Source of the DNA: Streptomyces sp. TSRI0107
GTDB lineage: Bacteria > Actinomycetota > Actinomycetes > Streptomycetales > Streptomycetaceae
Assembly (NCBI RefSeq): GCF_001905845.1
Contig: NZ_LIVZ01000011.1
Span: 186,001 to 250,000, forward strand
DNA: 64,000 nucleotides
Direction of reading: 5' to 3'
Part shown: positions 1-8,507 of the stretch, in pieces
How the letters are laid out: the number at the start of each line of letters is the position of its first letter
Numbering within the stretch: position 1 is the stretch's first letter
Made by a program: the position numbers and the translations under genes
The notes under the pieces: model-generated
Database searches by the model: none
Seen by the model: only the letters and a program-made list of their open reading frames with translations
What the model was told of the DNA's origin: nothing

Positions 1-735
1 CGGCTGCTGCCGCACGTCGACCAGATCGTCGTACGCGACCCGCCCGGCACACCGGAGGCGGACGACGAGGCGCTGGTACGGCGGCTGCGGGCGGACGCCT
101 ACGACGTGGCCCTCGTCCTCGACCCGGACGGGCCCGGCCCCCACTCCGCCGGGCGACTGCTGCGCGAGGCCCGCGTGGGCCGCGTCGGCGCCTGCGGCGG
201 CCCCGGCGCCGACGACGCCCTCGACACCGCCGCCGCCCTCGGCTTCCGCCCCCGCCCCGGCGACGACGGACGCCTGCGGGTGCTGCCCACCCCGGACACC
301 GCCGCCCTCACCGGCAACGGCCCCTACGTCGTCGTCCACCCCGGCGCCGCACCGCCCGACGGCGCCTGGGACCCCGACCGCTGCGCCGCGGCGGTCGCCG
401 CGCTCGCCGACGCCGGACACCGTGTCGTCGTCACCGGCGACCCGGCGGAGAGCGCGCTGACCCGGTACGTCAGCGGGAACACCGCCGTCGACCTCGGCGG
501 CCGTACCGACGCCCGGCGGCTGGCCGGGGTACTGCGCGCCGCCGACGTGGCCGTCACCGGCGCCCCCGGCCCCGCCCAGCTGGCCGCAGCCACCGGCACA
601 CCGGTGGTGTCGCTCGCCCCGCCGGACGGACCGCGCCGCCCGCACGGCGTGCCCGGGGTCCTGCTGGAGCCGGACCACGGCACCGCCCGGGACGTCACCG
701 CCGCCGTGCACCGGCTGCTCGACGAAAGGACATGA
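1..735 (+). CDS. Glycosyltransferase family 9 (heptosyltransferase-like), 5' end missing
   Basis: The reading frame is open from base 1, so the start lies upstream of the window and about 244 C-terminal residues are visible. It aligns by eye with the complete GT9 protein at 10,735-11,865: both have the blocks RVLPxPDT, PYVVxHPGAA, HRVVVTG/YRVVVTG, DLGGxTD and GTPVVSL. GT9 enzymes move ADP-heptose or a similar sugar onto a glycan at the cytoplasmic face. The paralogue has NTGPAH where this protein has APGPAQ, so the usual family histidine is replaced by glutamine. It may therefore be inactive or altered. The next gene starts 4 bp after the stop, so the two are probably co-transcribed. Confidence 0.8.
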   Translation, partial: RLLPHVDQIVVRDPPGTPEADDEALVRRLRADAYDVALVLDPDGPGPHSAGRLLREARVGRVGACGGPGADDALDTAAALGFRPRPGDDGRLRVLPTPDTAALTGNGPYVVVHPGAAPPDGAWDPDRCAAAVAALADAGHRVVVTGDPAESALTRYVSGNTAVDLGGRTDARRLAGVLRAADVAVTGAPGPAQLAAATGTPVVSLAPPDGPRRPHGVPGVLLEPDHGTARDVTAAVHRLLDERT

Positions 736-739
736 GGCG

Positions 740-1657
740 ATGCCCGTGCGCAAGCAGCCACTGACCCAGCAGGCCCCGGCCCGGACCCCCGCGCCGGGCC
801 GGATCACCGTCGCCGTGATCACCCGCGACCGCCGGGAGAGCGTGCTGCGCACCCTGGACCGGCTGGCCGCGCTGCCCGAACGGCCCCCGGTGATCGTCGT
901 GGACAACGACTCCGCCGACGCCACGGCCGCCGCCGCCCGCGCCCACCCGGTGGGCGCGCGGGTCATCGCCCTGCCCCGCAACACCGGGGCCCTCGGCCGC
1001 AACCTCGCCGTCCGGCACGCCACCACCCCCTACGTCGCCTTCAGCGACGACGACTCCTGGTGGGCGCCCGGCGCGCTGGCCACCGCCGCCGACGTCCTCG
1101 ACACCCACCCCCGCCTGGGGCTGCTGGCCGCACGCACCCTGGTCGGCCCGGAAGCCGCCGAGGACCCGCTGAACGCCGTCCTCGCCGGCTCCCCGCTGCC
1201 CGCCGACCCCGGGCTCCCCGGCCCCCCGGTCCTCGGCTTCCTCGCCTGCGCGGCCGTGGTGCGGCGCCGGGCCTTCCTCGACGCCGGCGGCTACCACCCG
1301 GTGCTGTTCTTCGGCGGTGAGGAGACCCTGCTCGCCTACGATCTCGCGGCCCGCGACTGGGGCGTGGCCTACGTGCCCCAGGTGACCGCCCTGCACCACC
1401 CCGACCCCGGCCGGCGGCCCGGCCGCTCCGCCGTGCAACGCCGCAACGCGCTGCTCACCGCCTGGCTGCGGCGCCCGGCCGGCGTCGCCCTGCGCGACAC
1501 CGCCCGGCTCGCCGCCGACGCCGCCCGGGGCGACCCGGCGGCCGCCGCGGCGCTGCGCGGGGCGCTCGCCAGGCTCCCCGCGGCCCTCAGGCACCGCGCA
1601 CCGCTGCCCGGCCGCGTCGAACGGGCGGCCCGGCTCCTGGACGGGAGGCACACATGA
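740..1657 (+). CDS. Glycosyltransferase family 2 (GT-A fold), first tandem paralogue
   Basis: This 305-residue protein has the GT2 layout: VAVITRDRRE near the N-terminus, the nucleotide-binding VVDNDSAD, then the metal-binding FSDDDSWW (DxD-type) and the acceptor-side block FFGGEETLLAYDL. It should transfer a sugar from a nucleotide-sugar donor to a glycan acceptor in the cytoplasm. It lies 4 bp downstream of the GT9 gene and overlaps the next GT2 gene by ATGA. It is clearly homologous to that neighbour along its whole length (RDRRxxxLRTL, LPERPPVIV, GRNLAVR, TPYVAF, GGEE), so the two look like a tandem duplication. Donor and acceptor cannot be told from sequence. Confidence 0.85.
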   Translation: MPVRKQPLTQQAPARTPAPGRITVAVITRDRRESVLRTLDRLAALPERPPVIVVDNDSADATAAAARAHPVGARVIALPRNTGALGRNLAVRHATTPYVAFSDDDSWWAPGALATAADVLDTHPRLGLLAARTLVGPEAAEDPLNAVLAGSPLPADPGLPGPPVLGFLACAAVVRRRAFLDAGGYHPVLFFGGEETLLAYDLAARDWGVAYVPQVTALHHPDPGRRPGRSAVQRRNALLTAWLRRPAGVALRDTARLAADAARGDPAAAAALRGALARLPAALRHRAPLPGRVERAARLLDGRHT

Positions 1658-2568
1658 CCGGCGACACGCTCGGCCCGGACGACCGCACCACCGTCGTGGT
1701 GATCACCCGCGACCGCCGCCCCGAACTGCTGCGCACCCTGCGCACCCTGCGCGACCTGCCGGAACGCCCGCCCGTGATCGTCACCGACAACGGATCGGCC
1801 GACGGCACGGCGGACGCGGTCGCCCGGGACCACCCGGAGGTGCTGCTGCTGCGCCCCGGCCGCAACCTCGGCGCCGTCGGCCGCAACCTCGCCGTCCGGC
1901 GCGTCCGCACGCCCTACGTGGCCTTCTGCGACGACGACACCTGGTGGGAGCCCGGCTCACTGCGCCGGGCGGCGGACCTCCTCGACACGCGGCCCCGGCT
2001 CGCCGCCGTCACCGCCCGGATCCTCGTCGAACCGTCGGGGGAGGAGGACCCGGTGGTCGCCGAACTGCGCGACTCGCCGCTCAGCGGCCCCGAGTGGCTG
2101 CCCGGACCCGCCCTCGGCTCCTTCCTGGCGGCCGCCACCGTGATGCGCACCGAGGCCTTCCGCGCGGTCGGCGGCTTCCACCCCGGGCTGTGGCTCGGCG
2201 GCGAGGAGGAACTGCTCGCCACCGACCTGCTGCGGCGCGGGCACTGGCTCAGCTACGCCCCCGAGCTGACCATCCATCACGCCGCCTCCCCGGTCCGCGA
2301 CAGCACCCACCGGCGCGTCCTCGGCCTGCGCAACACCCTGTGGTTCACCTGGCTGCGCCGCCCCTGGCCGTCCGCGCTGCGCCGCACCTGGTACCTGCTG
2401 CGCACGGTCCCGCACGACCGCGCCTCGGCGCGGGCCTTCGCGCACGCGGCGGCCGGCCTGCCCTGGGTGCTGCGGCAGCGCGACCCCGTGCCGCCCGACC
2501 TGGAGGCGCGGCTGGTCGCGCTGGAGAAGGCCCGGCGGTCCTCGCCCGCGCGGCGGTACATCGGCTGA
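1654..2568 (+). CDS. Glycosyltransferase family 2, second tandem paralogue
   Basis: This 304-residue GT2 enzyme starts inside the stop of its neighbour (ATGA), indicating translational coupling. Motifs are VVVITRDRRP at the N-terminus, VTDNGSADGT for nucleotide binding, FCDDDTWW as the metal-binding aspartates, and WLGGEEELLATDLL. The C-terminal quarter (TLWFTWLRRPW, then Arg-rich helices) matches the upstream paralogue, so both probably use related substrates. The gene ends the plus-strand glycosyltransferase run, and a strong hairpin follows at 2588-2625. Confidence 0.85.
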   Translation: MTGDTLGPDDRTTVVVITRDRRPELLRTLRTLRDLPERPPVIVTDNGSADGTADAVARDHPEVLLLRPGRNLGAVGRNLAVRRVRTPYVAFCDDDTWWEPGSLRRAADLLDTRPRLAAVTARILVEPSGEEDPVVAELRDSPLSGPEWLPGPALGSFLAAATVMRTEAFRAVGGFHPGLWLGGEEELLATDLLRRGHWLSYAPELTIHHAASPVRDSTHRRVLGLRNTLWFTWLRRPWPSALRRTWYLLRTVPHDRASARAFAHAAAGLPWVLRQRDPVPPDLEARLVALEKARRSSPARRYIG

Positions 2569-2587
2569 GGCTGAGAGATCACATGAC

Positions 2588-2625
2588 GACGGCGGCCGTG
2601 GCGCTTGCGCGCCACGGCCGCCGTC
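2588..2625. terminator. Bidirectional hairpin terminator, 17-bp perfect stem
   Basis: Bases 2588-2604 and 2609-2625 are exact reverse complements, separated by the tetraloop TTGC. The hairpin lies between the convergent GT2 gene (ends 2568) and the DUF2795 gene (ends 2642). No U-tract is needed in Streptomyces, so it probably serves both genes. Confidence 0.85.
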
Positions 2626-2641
2626 CGCGGTGTGCGGGAGG

Positions 2642-2836
2642 TCATTCCTCGCGGAACACGGCCTTGCTCACCTCGGCCGGGTTCTGGAACTCCTTCTTGC
2701 CCAGGTGCTCGATCCGGTCGGTGATCTCCTTGGACGCGTGATTGTCCCGGGCGACCTTCGCCAGCTTCTTGCTGTCCGTCGGGTACTCCGCGCCGGACAG
2801 GGCCTTCTGCAGGTCGGGAGGGGTGATTCCGGCCAT
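2642..2836 (-). CDS. DUF2795 small protein
   Basis: The 64-residue product has the family pattern: LQKALSGAEYPTDSKKLAKVARDNHA, then DRIEHLGKKEFQNPAEVSKAV. DUF2795 proteins are small helical proteins common in actinobacteria, of unknown function. The start is the ATG after a GGAGGAATC-type ribosome site (minus strand). It lies 50 bp downstream of the hemerythrin gene on the same strand, so the two probably share a transcript. The pairing with hemerythrin suggests a stress context only by association. Confidence 0.8.
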   Translation of the reverse strand: MAGITPPDLQKALSGAEYPTDSKKLAKVARDNHASKEITDRIEHLGKKEFQNPAEVSKAVFREE

Positions 2837-2886
2837 GATTCCTCCATGGCGTCGAGGATGTGTGGGGGGTTGGGCGAAGGACCGGT

Positions 2887-3450
2887 TCAGTCCTTCTTGC
2901 CACGGCCCGTCAGCGCGTCCCGCATCCGGTCCACGAGTCCCATGCCGGGTGCGAGCAGCTTGTCGGCCGGGGGCCTGTCGGGAGCGGCCGGGTGCGGGCG
3001 CGTCGGCGCCATCTTCTTCGCCTGCCGCACCTTGTCCCCGAGCTCGTCGAGGGCCGCCGCGGGGCACGTCTCGCGCAGCATCGGGAAGAGGTTCTGCTCC
3101 TCGTCCGCCACATGCGAGCGGATCTCGGTCATGAGCATGCCCATAAGCCGGTCGAACTCGGGGTCGTCGGCCTCGCAGCCCTCCAGGTCCTTCACGATCC
3201 GCTCGGCCTTGGAGTGGTCCTCGATCTCCTTGTCGGCCAGCGCGTCCCCGTTCGGCAGGTGCTCGCGCACCGCCGGATAGAGGTGGGCCTCCTCGGCGAC
3301 CGAGTGACGCACCAGCTCCATGGTGACCTGGTCCGCGTAGACCTTGCGGTCCTTGGAGCCCATCGGCAGGCCCTCGATCTTGCCGAAGAGCTCCTCCACC
3401 TCGCGGTGGTCCGTCATCAGCTCGTCGATGACGTTTCCTCCATGTCCCAT
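2887..3450 (-). CDS. Hemerythrin (HHE) domain protein
   Basis: The 187-residue protein carries two hemerythrin half-repeats with the expected iron ligands: TDHREVEELF, RHSVAEEAHLYP, EDHSKAE and RSHVADEEQNLFP (H...HxxxE...H...HxxxE). The family binds di-iron or senses oxygen, nitric oxide or peroxide in the cytoplasm. The C-terminal tail KKMAPTRPHP is shared with the hemerythrin at 31,107-31,700 (AMAPTRPHP), so the two are paralogues. The start was chosen at the ATG 6-7 bases after GGAGGT. Longer upstream reading is not supported by a ribosome site. Confidence 0.88.
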   Translation of the reverse strand: MGHGGNVIDELMTDHREVEELFGKIEGLPMGSKDRKVYADQVTMELVRHSVAEEAHLYPAVREHLPNGDALADKEIEDHSKAERIVKDLEGCEADDPEFDRLMGMLMTEIRSHVADEEQNLFPMLRETCPAAALDELGDKVRQAKKMAPTRPHPAAPDRPPADKLLAPGMGLVDRMRDALTGRGKKD

Positions 3451-3805
3451 GTCGTACCTCCATCGTCGCTGCGGTGGCCCTCGGAGGGGTCCGTCCGTCC
3501 CGGACTCCCGGGTGCCCGTGCCGGGGCGGGGCGTAACGCGGCCGTACGGGTGGGAATGCGGGGGTCCCCGGAGCGCCTGTGAGCAAGTGCACAGGATGCG
3601 GCAAGTCGATTGGCGGGGGCGGAACTTGCCCCATTCGGGCCACCCGCGACGAGGGCGCCCGGTCAGGACTCGGGCGGCCCGTCTGCCACGATGGGCGGCG
3701 CTCGTCCCGAAGATCCCGTGGAGTGACCGCGCAGTGCAGCCGGTGATCCCGACTCCCGTGGATTTCCCGATCCCCCGAGTCCCCGGACACCTGCCGAGAA
3801 CCGCC
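3451..3805. other. Divergent intergenic region with a 7-bp inverted repeat
   Basis: This 355-bp gap separates the minus-strand hemerythrin from the plus-strand MFS gene and must hold both promoters. The only structure I could see is GGCAAGT (3600-3606) with its exact reverse complement ACTTGCC (3624-3630), 17 bp apart. It could be an operator. No confident -10/-35 pair was recognised. Confidence 0.4.
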
Positions 3806-5161
3806 GTGCCTGATTCCTCCGCCGTGCCTGATTCCGCCACCTCCGCGCCCCCGCCGCCCGACGCGTCCAGCTCACCGTGGCGGTCCCTGCGCTACCGCAG
3901 CATGCGCTGGTGGTCCCTCGCCAACTTCGTGTCCAACGCCGGCACGTGGATGCAGCTCACCGTGCAGAACCTGCTGGTGCTGCAGATCACCGGGTCCGCC
4001 GCCGCGACCGGCCTGTCCGTGTCCGTGCAGGCAGCGCCCGCGCTGCTGGTCAGCCTGGCGGGCGGCGCCGCCGTGGACCGCTGGCCCCGGAAGCTGACCG
4101 CCATGGTCAGCCAGGCGCTGCTCGGCGTCGTCGCCCTGATCACGGCGGTGCTGGTGGCGACCGACCGGCTCGACCTGACCGTCCTGCTGGTGCTGGCCGC
4201 CGTCACCGGCACCATCGCCACCGTGGACGGGCCCGCCTGCGCGCTGCTCGGCAACGACCTGGTGCGGCCCGAGGACGTGCCCTCCGCCATCGGCGTCGGC
4301 TCCCTCGTGCACAGCGCCGGACGGCTCGCCGGTACCGGGCTCGCCGGAGTGGCCGTCGGCTTCCTCGGCACCGGCGCCGCGTACGCCGCCAACGGCCTGT
4401 CCTTCCTCTTCGTCGCCTCGGTCGTCCCGTTCCTCAAACCCGTCGCCGGAGCGGCCACGCGCGCCGGGGTCCCCGCCCGGCGCGGCTCGCGCGCGAAGGG
4501 CGCGCGGGGCAAGGACGGCGACCTGACCGTCCGCGAGGGCCTGGCGTTCTTCGCGCGGCGGCCCCGGCTGGTCGCCCTCGCCGGCGTGACCGGCATCAGC
4601 GCGGTCTTCGGCCGGAACTACGGCCTCACCCTCGCCGTACTCGTCACCGGTCCGCTCGCGGGCGGCGCCGGGGCCTTCGGCACCGTCTCCACCGTCCTCG
4701 CCGTCGGCGGCATCGTCGGCGCGGTGCTCGGCGCCCGGCTGCGCAAGCCGTCCGTGCGGCTCGTGGGCGCGCTGGCCGCGACCGGCGGGCTGCTCCAGGT
4801 GGTGGCCGGCCTGTCGCCGTCGCTCGCCGTGCTGCTCGTCCTGGTCCTGCCCATGGCCGTCGTGGAGTCGGTCTCCGACACCGCCGGGACGACCGTGCTG
4901 CAGACCGACCCGCCCGCCCACATGCGGGGCCGCGTCCTCGGCGTGTGGGGCAGCATCAGCACCGGCTGGGGCCTGGCCGGCCCGCCCGCCCTCGGCCTCC
5001 TCATGGAACTCGCCGGCGCCCGGGGCGCCCTCGTCGCCGGCGGCCTGATCATCGCGGGCGCGATCGGCACGGGCCACCTCCTCCGCGAACGCCGCACCGC
5101 GCTGCCGGTCACACCACTGCGTACGGGGGAGCGGCACGCGGAACTGGAAACCGCGGCCTGA
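3806..5161 (+). CDS. Major facilitator superfamily transporter (enterobactin-exporter/MFS_3 type)
   Basis: The product is a roughly 451-residue polytopic membrane protein. After a short Ser/Pro/Ala-rich N-terminus it begins RWWSLANFVSNAGTWMQLTVQNLLVL, then VDRWPRKLTAMVSQALLG (MFS motif A-like loop) and about twelve hydrophobic segments, which fits MFS_3 drug or siderophore exporters. I chose GTG at 3806; a second in-frame GTG at 3824 is equally possible because an 18-bp tandem duplication (VPDSSA/VPDSAT) covers both. A longer frame extends upstream, but it runs antisense to the hemerythrin gene and is not supported. The substrate is unknown. Confidence 0.85.
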   Translation: MPDSSAVPDSATSAPPPPDASSSPWRSLRYRSMRWWSLANFVSNAGTWMQLTVQNLLVLQITGSAAATGLSVSVQAAPALLVSLAGGAAVDRWPRKLTAMVSQALLGVVALITAVLVATDRLDLTVLLVLAAVTGTIATVDGPACALLGNDLVRPEDVPSAIGVGSLVHSAGRLAGTGLAGVAVGFLGTGAAYAANGLSFLFVASVVPFLKPVAGAATRAGVPARRGSRAKGARGKDGDLTVREGLAFFARRPRLVALAGVTGISAVFGRNYGLTLAVLVTGPLAGGAGAFGTVSTVLAVGGIVGAVLGARLRKPSVRLVGALAATGGLLQVVAGLSPSLAVLLVLVLPMAVVESVSDTAGTTVLQTDPPAHMRGRVLGVWGSISTGWGLAGPPALGLLMELAGARGALVAGGLIIAGAIGTGHLLRERRTALPVTPLRTGERHAELETAA

Positions 5162-5162
5162 G

Positions 5163-5201
5163 CCGCCGCGCGGGCCGGGGCCGGCCTGGGCGCCGCGGCG
5201 G
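5163..5201. terminator. Possible hairpin between convergent genes
   Basis: CCGCCGCG (5163-5170) pairs with CGCGGCGG (5194-5201) across a GC-rich 23-base loop that can pair further. It lies just after the MFS stop codon and before the convergent GT9 gene. Random GC-rich pairing cannot be excluded. Confidence 0.35.
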
Positions 5202-5325
5202 AGCTGCGGTCGGTGGCTTGCCGGGCTCGGGCCGCCGTGGCCGGGCAAAGTCGCGGGCGTCGGCTCGCTCGCGTGGATCGCGGCTGAGGTGGGCGGCGTC
5301 GCGGGCACCCTCGTTCTGTTCCTTC

Positions 5326-6381
5326 TCAGCGGCGGAGCCGTGCTTCCGCCGGGGCCCGGTCGGTCGAACCGTGTCCGGGTGTCCGGGATGCCCGGCCGAC
5401 CGGGAGGTCACGTACCGCCGTCAGGACCTCCCGCACCGAGATCCGCAGGAGCCGTTCGTCCGGTTCGCGTCCGTGGGCGTCCCCGGGGCGGGCGGAGACG
5501 GTGTCGCCGGGATGCCAGAGCGCCCGGTGCCGGGGGTCGGGGGGCGGGCCCCACAGACGGGGGGCCACCGGGCCGAACAGGATCACCGACGGGGTGCCCA
5601 GAGCCGTGGCCAGGTGAGCCAGGCCCGTGTCGCCGACCACCACGCAGCGCGCGCCGGCGACCAGTGCCGCGAGCCGGTCGAACGGCACGTCACGGGTGCC
5701 GCCCAGCACTGCGGACGGGGGCAGCCCCGCCCGTTCCGCGACCCGCCGGGCCAGTACCGCCTCGCCCGCGCCCGCCGTCACCACGACCCGGTGACCCGCC
5801 TCGCGCAGCGCGCGTGCCACGGCGGCGAACCGCTCGCTCGGCCAGCACCGGGCGGGGGCGTCCGCGCCGGGGTGGACGACGACCGCGCCGGGCGCGGGGG
5901 AGGGCGCCGCGGGCGCCGGGATCGTCAGGTCCGCGGGGTCGGCGGGGATGCCGTACCAGGCGAGGAGCCGGCACCAGCGTTCCCGCTCGTGCTCGTCCTC
6001 CCGCCAGACCGGGCCGGGGATGCCGGGCGTCCCCGGATGCGCGTACGCGAACAGGCGGCGCGGTGCGAGCCGCTGGAGGAGGAGGTGGCTGGGCGGGCCG
6101 TTGCCGTGCAGGTCCACGGCCAGGTCGGGCGGCGGCCCGGACCAGGCCAGCCCGGACGGTACGGCCCGTCCCGGCGCCTCGGCCGGCAGCAGCCGGTCCA
6201 CCAGGCCGGTCGCCGCCGCGGCCCCGGCCAGCCGCCCCGGCGCGGCCAGCACCAGCTCGTGGCCCGGCAGTTCCCGCCGCAGCGCCTTCAGGGCGGGGAC
6301 GGCCGTCAGCAGGTCGCCGAGGCCGAGCGCGCGCAGCACCAGGACACCCGGCCGGGCGGACCGGGCGGGGTCCCCGCTCAC
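5326..6381 (-). CDS. Glycosyltransferase family 9 (ADP-heptose:acceptor heptosyltransferase-like)
   Basis: This 351-residue protein starts VLVLRALGLGDLLTAVPALKALRR, a classic GT9 N-terminus, and has VVVHPGADAPARCWPSERFAAVARAL in the middle and the donor-site block VVGDTGLAHLATALGTPSVILFGP. Family members transfer ADP-activated heptose or related sugars. The GTG start overlaps the HldE stop by GTGA, placing it last in the gmhA-hldE-GT9 run. That position makes ADP-heptose a reasonable donor. The last ~25 residues are Arg/Pro-rich and may be a species-specific tail. Confidence 0.88.
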   Translation of the reverse strand: MSGDPARSARPGVLVLRALGLGDLLTAVPALKALRRELPGHELVLAAPGRLAGAAAATGLVDRLLPAEAPGRAVPSGLAWSGPPPDLAVDLHGNGPPSHLLLQRLAPRRLFAYAHPGTPGIPGPVWREDEHERERWCRLLAWYGIPADPADLTIPAPAAPSPAPGAVVVHPGADAPARCWPSERFAAVARALREAGHRVVVTAGAGEAVLARRVAERAGLPPSAVLGGTRDVPFDRLAALVAGARCVVVGDTGLAHLATALGTPSVILFGPVAPRLWGPPPDPRHRALWHPGDTVSARPGDAHGREPDERLLRISVREVLTAVRDLPVGRASRTPGHGSTDRAPAEARLRR

Positions 6382-7787
6382 GCCGCCGTCCCGCCCGGCT
6401 TCAGCGGCACCGCGGCGCGCGCCGCCCGCCGGGCCAGCAGCGTGGTGGACCGGCCGTCGAGGTACGGCAGGACGACCGCCTGACCGCCCCACGCGCGCAG
6501 CGTCTCCGCCTCGGGCAGCTCCTGCACGGAGTAGTCGCCGCCCTTCACCCACACGTCCGGCCGCAGCCGGCTCAGCAGAGCCTGCGGGGTGGCCTCGTCG
6601 AACACCGCGACGGCGTCGACGCTGCCGAGGGCCTGGAGCACCCGGGCCCGGTCGGCCACCGTGTTGATGGGGCGGCCGGGGCCCTTGATCCCGCGCACGG
6701 AGTCGTCCGAGTTGAGGCACACGATCAGACAGTCGCCGATCCGCCGGGCGCTCTCCAGCAGCCCCACGTGCCCGGCGTGCAGCAGGTCGAAGCAGCCGCC
6801 GGTCGCCACCACCGTGCCGCCGCGCGCCCGCACCTGCTCGGCGAGGGCGAACGCGTCCGCGCCGGGCGCCGGACCGGAGGGGGTGTCGGGTTCGGTCCGC
6901 CACAGCGCCGGATTCCCGGCACCGCCCGCCGCCACGAACGCGGCGGCCTCCGCGACCGCCCGCTGCAACGCCTCCTCCGGCAGCGCGCCGTCGGCGAGCG
7001 CGGTGGCGGTCGTCGCGGCGAAGCAGTCGCCCGCACCGCACGGATCGCCGCTCGCCCGGTACGGCGGCGGCACCAGCATCGGCGTACCGGCGGCGGGCCG
7101 GGTCAGCAGCACCCCGCGCTCCCCGAGCGTCACGGCGACACCCGCGGCCTGCCACAGGTCCGCGAGCCGCGCCCCGCGCTCGGCGTACGCGCGCAGCGAC
7201 TCGCCCCCGTCGCCGGGGTACAGGCTGCGCGCCTCGGCCGCGTTCGGCGTGACCAGCCGGGCGCCGGGCACCGGGGCCTCGCCCCTGGGGTGCGGGTCCC
7301 ACACCAGCGGGGTGCGCGGGACGACCGCCTCCAGGTGCTGCCGTACCGCACCCGCGGTGTGCCGCCCGTAGTCGGCGACGAGCACGGCGTGGGCCTGCGT
7401 CAGCGCGTCCCGCACCGCCTCATCGGGCTCCCCGGGCTCGCCGCCGCCCCGGTCGATGCGGACCAGCGGTCGCCCGCTCGCCAGCACCCGGGTCTTCACC
7501 GGCAGGCTGCCCCGCAGCGGGATCTCCACCAGCCGCACCCGGCCGCGCAGCTGCCGCCGTACCGCCTCGCTGGCGGCGTCGTCGCCGAGCGCGGTCACCA
7601 GGACCACCTCGCGTCCGCCCCGGGCGGCCAGCGCGGCGGCGAGGCCCGCCCCGCCGGGGTGACGGCGGTCGTCGGTGACGTCCACGACCGGCGCGGGCGC
7701 GTCCGGGGCCAGCCGGGTGGCGACACCCTCGACGTCCTCGTCGAGCAGCACGTCCCCGACGACCACCAGCGGCCGCGGCCCGGTCAC
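6378..7787 (-). CDS. hldE: Bifunctional heptose-7-phosphate kinase / heptose-1-phosphate adenylyltransferase
   Basis: The 469-residue protein has an N-terminal PfkB/ribokinase domain (about residues 1-305), with LVVVGDVLLDEDVEG, GGAGLAAALA and the anion-hole motif DPCGAGDCFA. It also has a C-terminal nucleotidyltransferase domain (about 325-469) with TGGCFDLLHAGH (HxGH) and INTVADRARVLQALGSVD. HldE phosphorylates D-glycero-D-manno-heptose 7-phosphate at C1, then, after GmhB removes the 7-phosphate, adenylates it to ADP-heptose. The GTG start overlaps the gmhA stop (GTGA), and the gene overlaps the following GT9 in the same way. Finding the full set in a Gram-positive is uncommon but known for secondary metabolites and surface glycans. 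Confidence 0.92.
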   Translation of the reverse strand: MTGPRPLVVVGDVLLDEDVEGVATRLAPDAPAPVVDVTDDRRHPGGAGLAAALAARGGREVVLVTALGDDAASEAVRRQLRGRVRLVEIPLRGSLPVKTRVLASGRPLVRIDRGGGEPGEPDEAVRDALTQAHAVLVADYGRHTAGAVRQHLEAVVPRTPLVWDPHPRGEAPVPGARLVTPNAAEARSLYPGDGGESLRAYAERGARLADLWQAAGVAVTLGERGVLLTRPAAGTPMLVPPPYRASGDPCGAGDCFAATTATALADGALPEEALQRAVAEAAAFVAAGGAGNPALWRTEPDTPSGPAPGADAFALAEQVRARGGTVVATGGCFDLLHAGHVGLLESARRIGDCLIVCLNSDDSVRGIKGPGRPINTVADRARVLQALGSVDAVAVFDEATPQALLSRLRPDVWVKGGDYSVQELPEAETLRAWGGQAVVLPYLDGRSTTLLARRAARAAVPLKPGGTAA

Positions 7788-8413
7788 GACACCCTCCCGG
7801 CGGCGGTGGCCCGGTCCCGGACGGGGGCCGGCGTGCCGAGGGCCGCGTCGAAGCCCTCGCACAGCAGGTGCACGGCGACCAGATGGGTCTCCTGCACGGT
7901 GGCCGTGGTGTCGGCGTCGACGCACAGCGCCTCGTGGGCGGCCTCGGCGAGCGGGTTCGGCGCCGGTCCGGTCATCGCCCAGACCCGCAGCCCGGCCCGG
8001 CGGCCCGCGACGGCCGCGCTGATCAGGTTGGCGCTGCGCCCGGAGGTGGACATCAGCATCAGCACGTCGCCGGGCCGGCCGTGGGCGGCGACCTGACGGG
8101 CGTACACCTGGTCGAAGCCGTAGTCGTTGCCGATGGCGGTCAGGCTGGAGGTCTCCGCGTGCAGGGAGATCGCCGAGAACGCGGGCCGTTCCTGCCGGTA
8201 GCGGCCGACGAGTTCGGCGGTCAGGTGCTGGGCCTGGGCGGCGCTGCCGCCGTTGCCGGCGGCGAGCAGCCTTCCGCCGGTCGGCAGGACGGCGGCGAGC
8301 CGGTCGCCCCAGTCCGCGATCCGGCCGAGGCCGTCGGTGCGCAGCCGGACGAGTGCCTGTTCCAGGGAACGGCAGTGCAGCCGGGCGGCGGCGAGTGCAG
8401 GGGATTCGCTCAT
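7784..8413 (-). CDS. gmhA: SIS-domain sedoheptulose-7-phosphate isomerase
   Basis: The 209-residue length fits GmhA. The SIS fold shows as RLLAAGNGGSAAQAQHLTAELVGRY (phosphosugar loop), ETSSLTAIGNDYGFDQVYARQ and LMLMSTSGRSANLISA, followed by the C-terminal QETHLVAVHLLCEGFD with catalytic-type His/Glu. The enzyme converts sedoheptulose 7-phosphate to D-glycero-D-manno-heptose 7-phosphate, the first step of ADP-heptose synthesis. It is the first gene of the three-gene block gmhA-hldE-GT9, 94 bp downstream of the GT4 gene. Confidence 0.93.
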   Translation of the reverse strand: MSESPALAAARLHCRSLEQALVRLRTDGLGRIADWGDRLAAVLPTGGRLLAAGNGGSAAQAQHLTAELVGRYRQERPAFSAISLHAETSSLTAIGNDYGFDQVYARQVAAHGRPGDVLMLMSTSGRSANLISAAVAGRRAGLRVWAMTGPAPNPLAEAAHEALCVDADTTATVQETHLVAVHLLCEGFDAALGTPAPVRDRATAAGRVS

Positions 8414-8507
8414 GCTGGTCGGGCGTACCGCGTCGCGGCGACGGCGGCGGGACCCGCACCTCCTTCGAACGTCGGGGCTCGCAGCGGTGACGGGGGGACG
8501 GACGGCC

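Noticed and set aside
3877..8096. Very long plus-strand open frames (about 870 and 935 codons) across the MFS and GT9/HldE genes
   Set aside because: They are Arg/Pro-rich shadow frames typical of high-GC DNA and run against or out of frame with well-supported genes.
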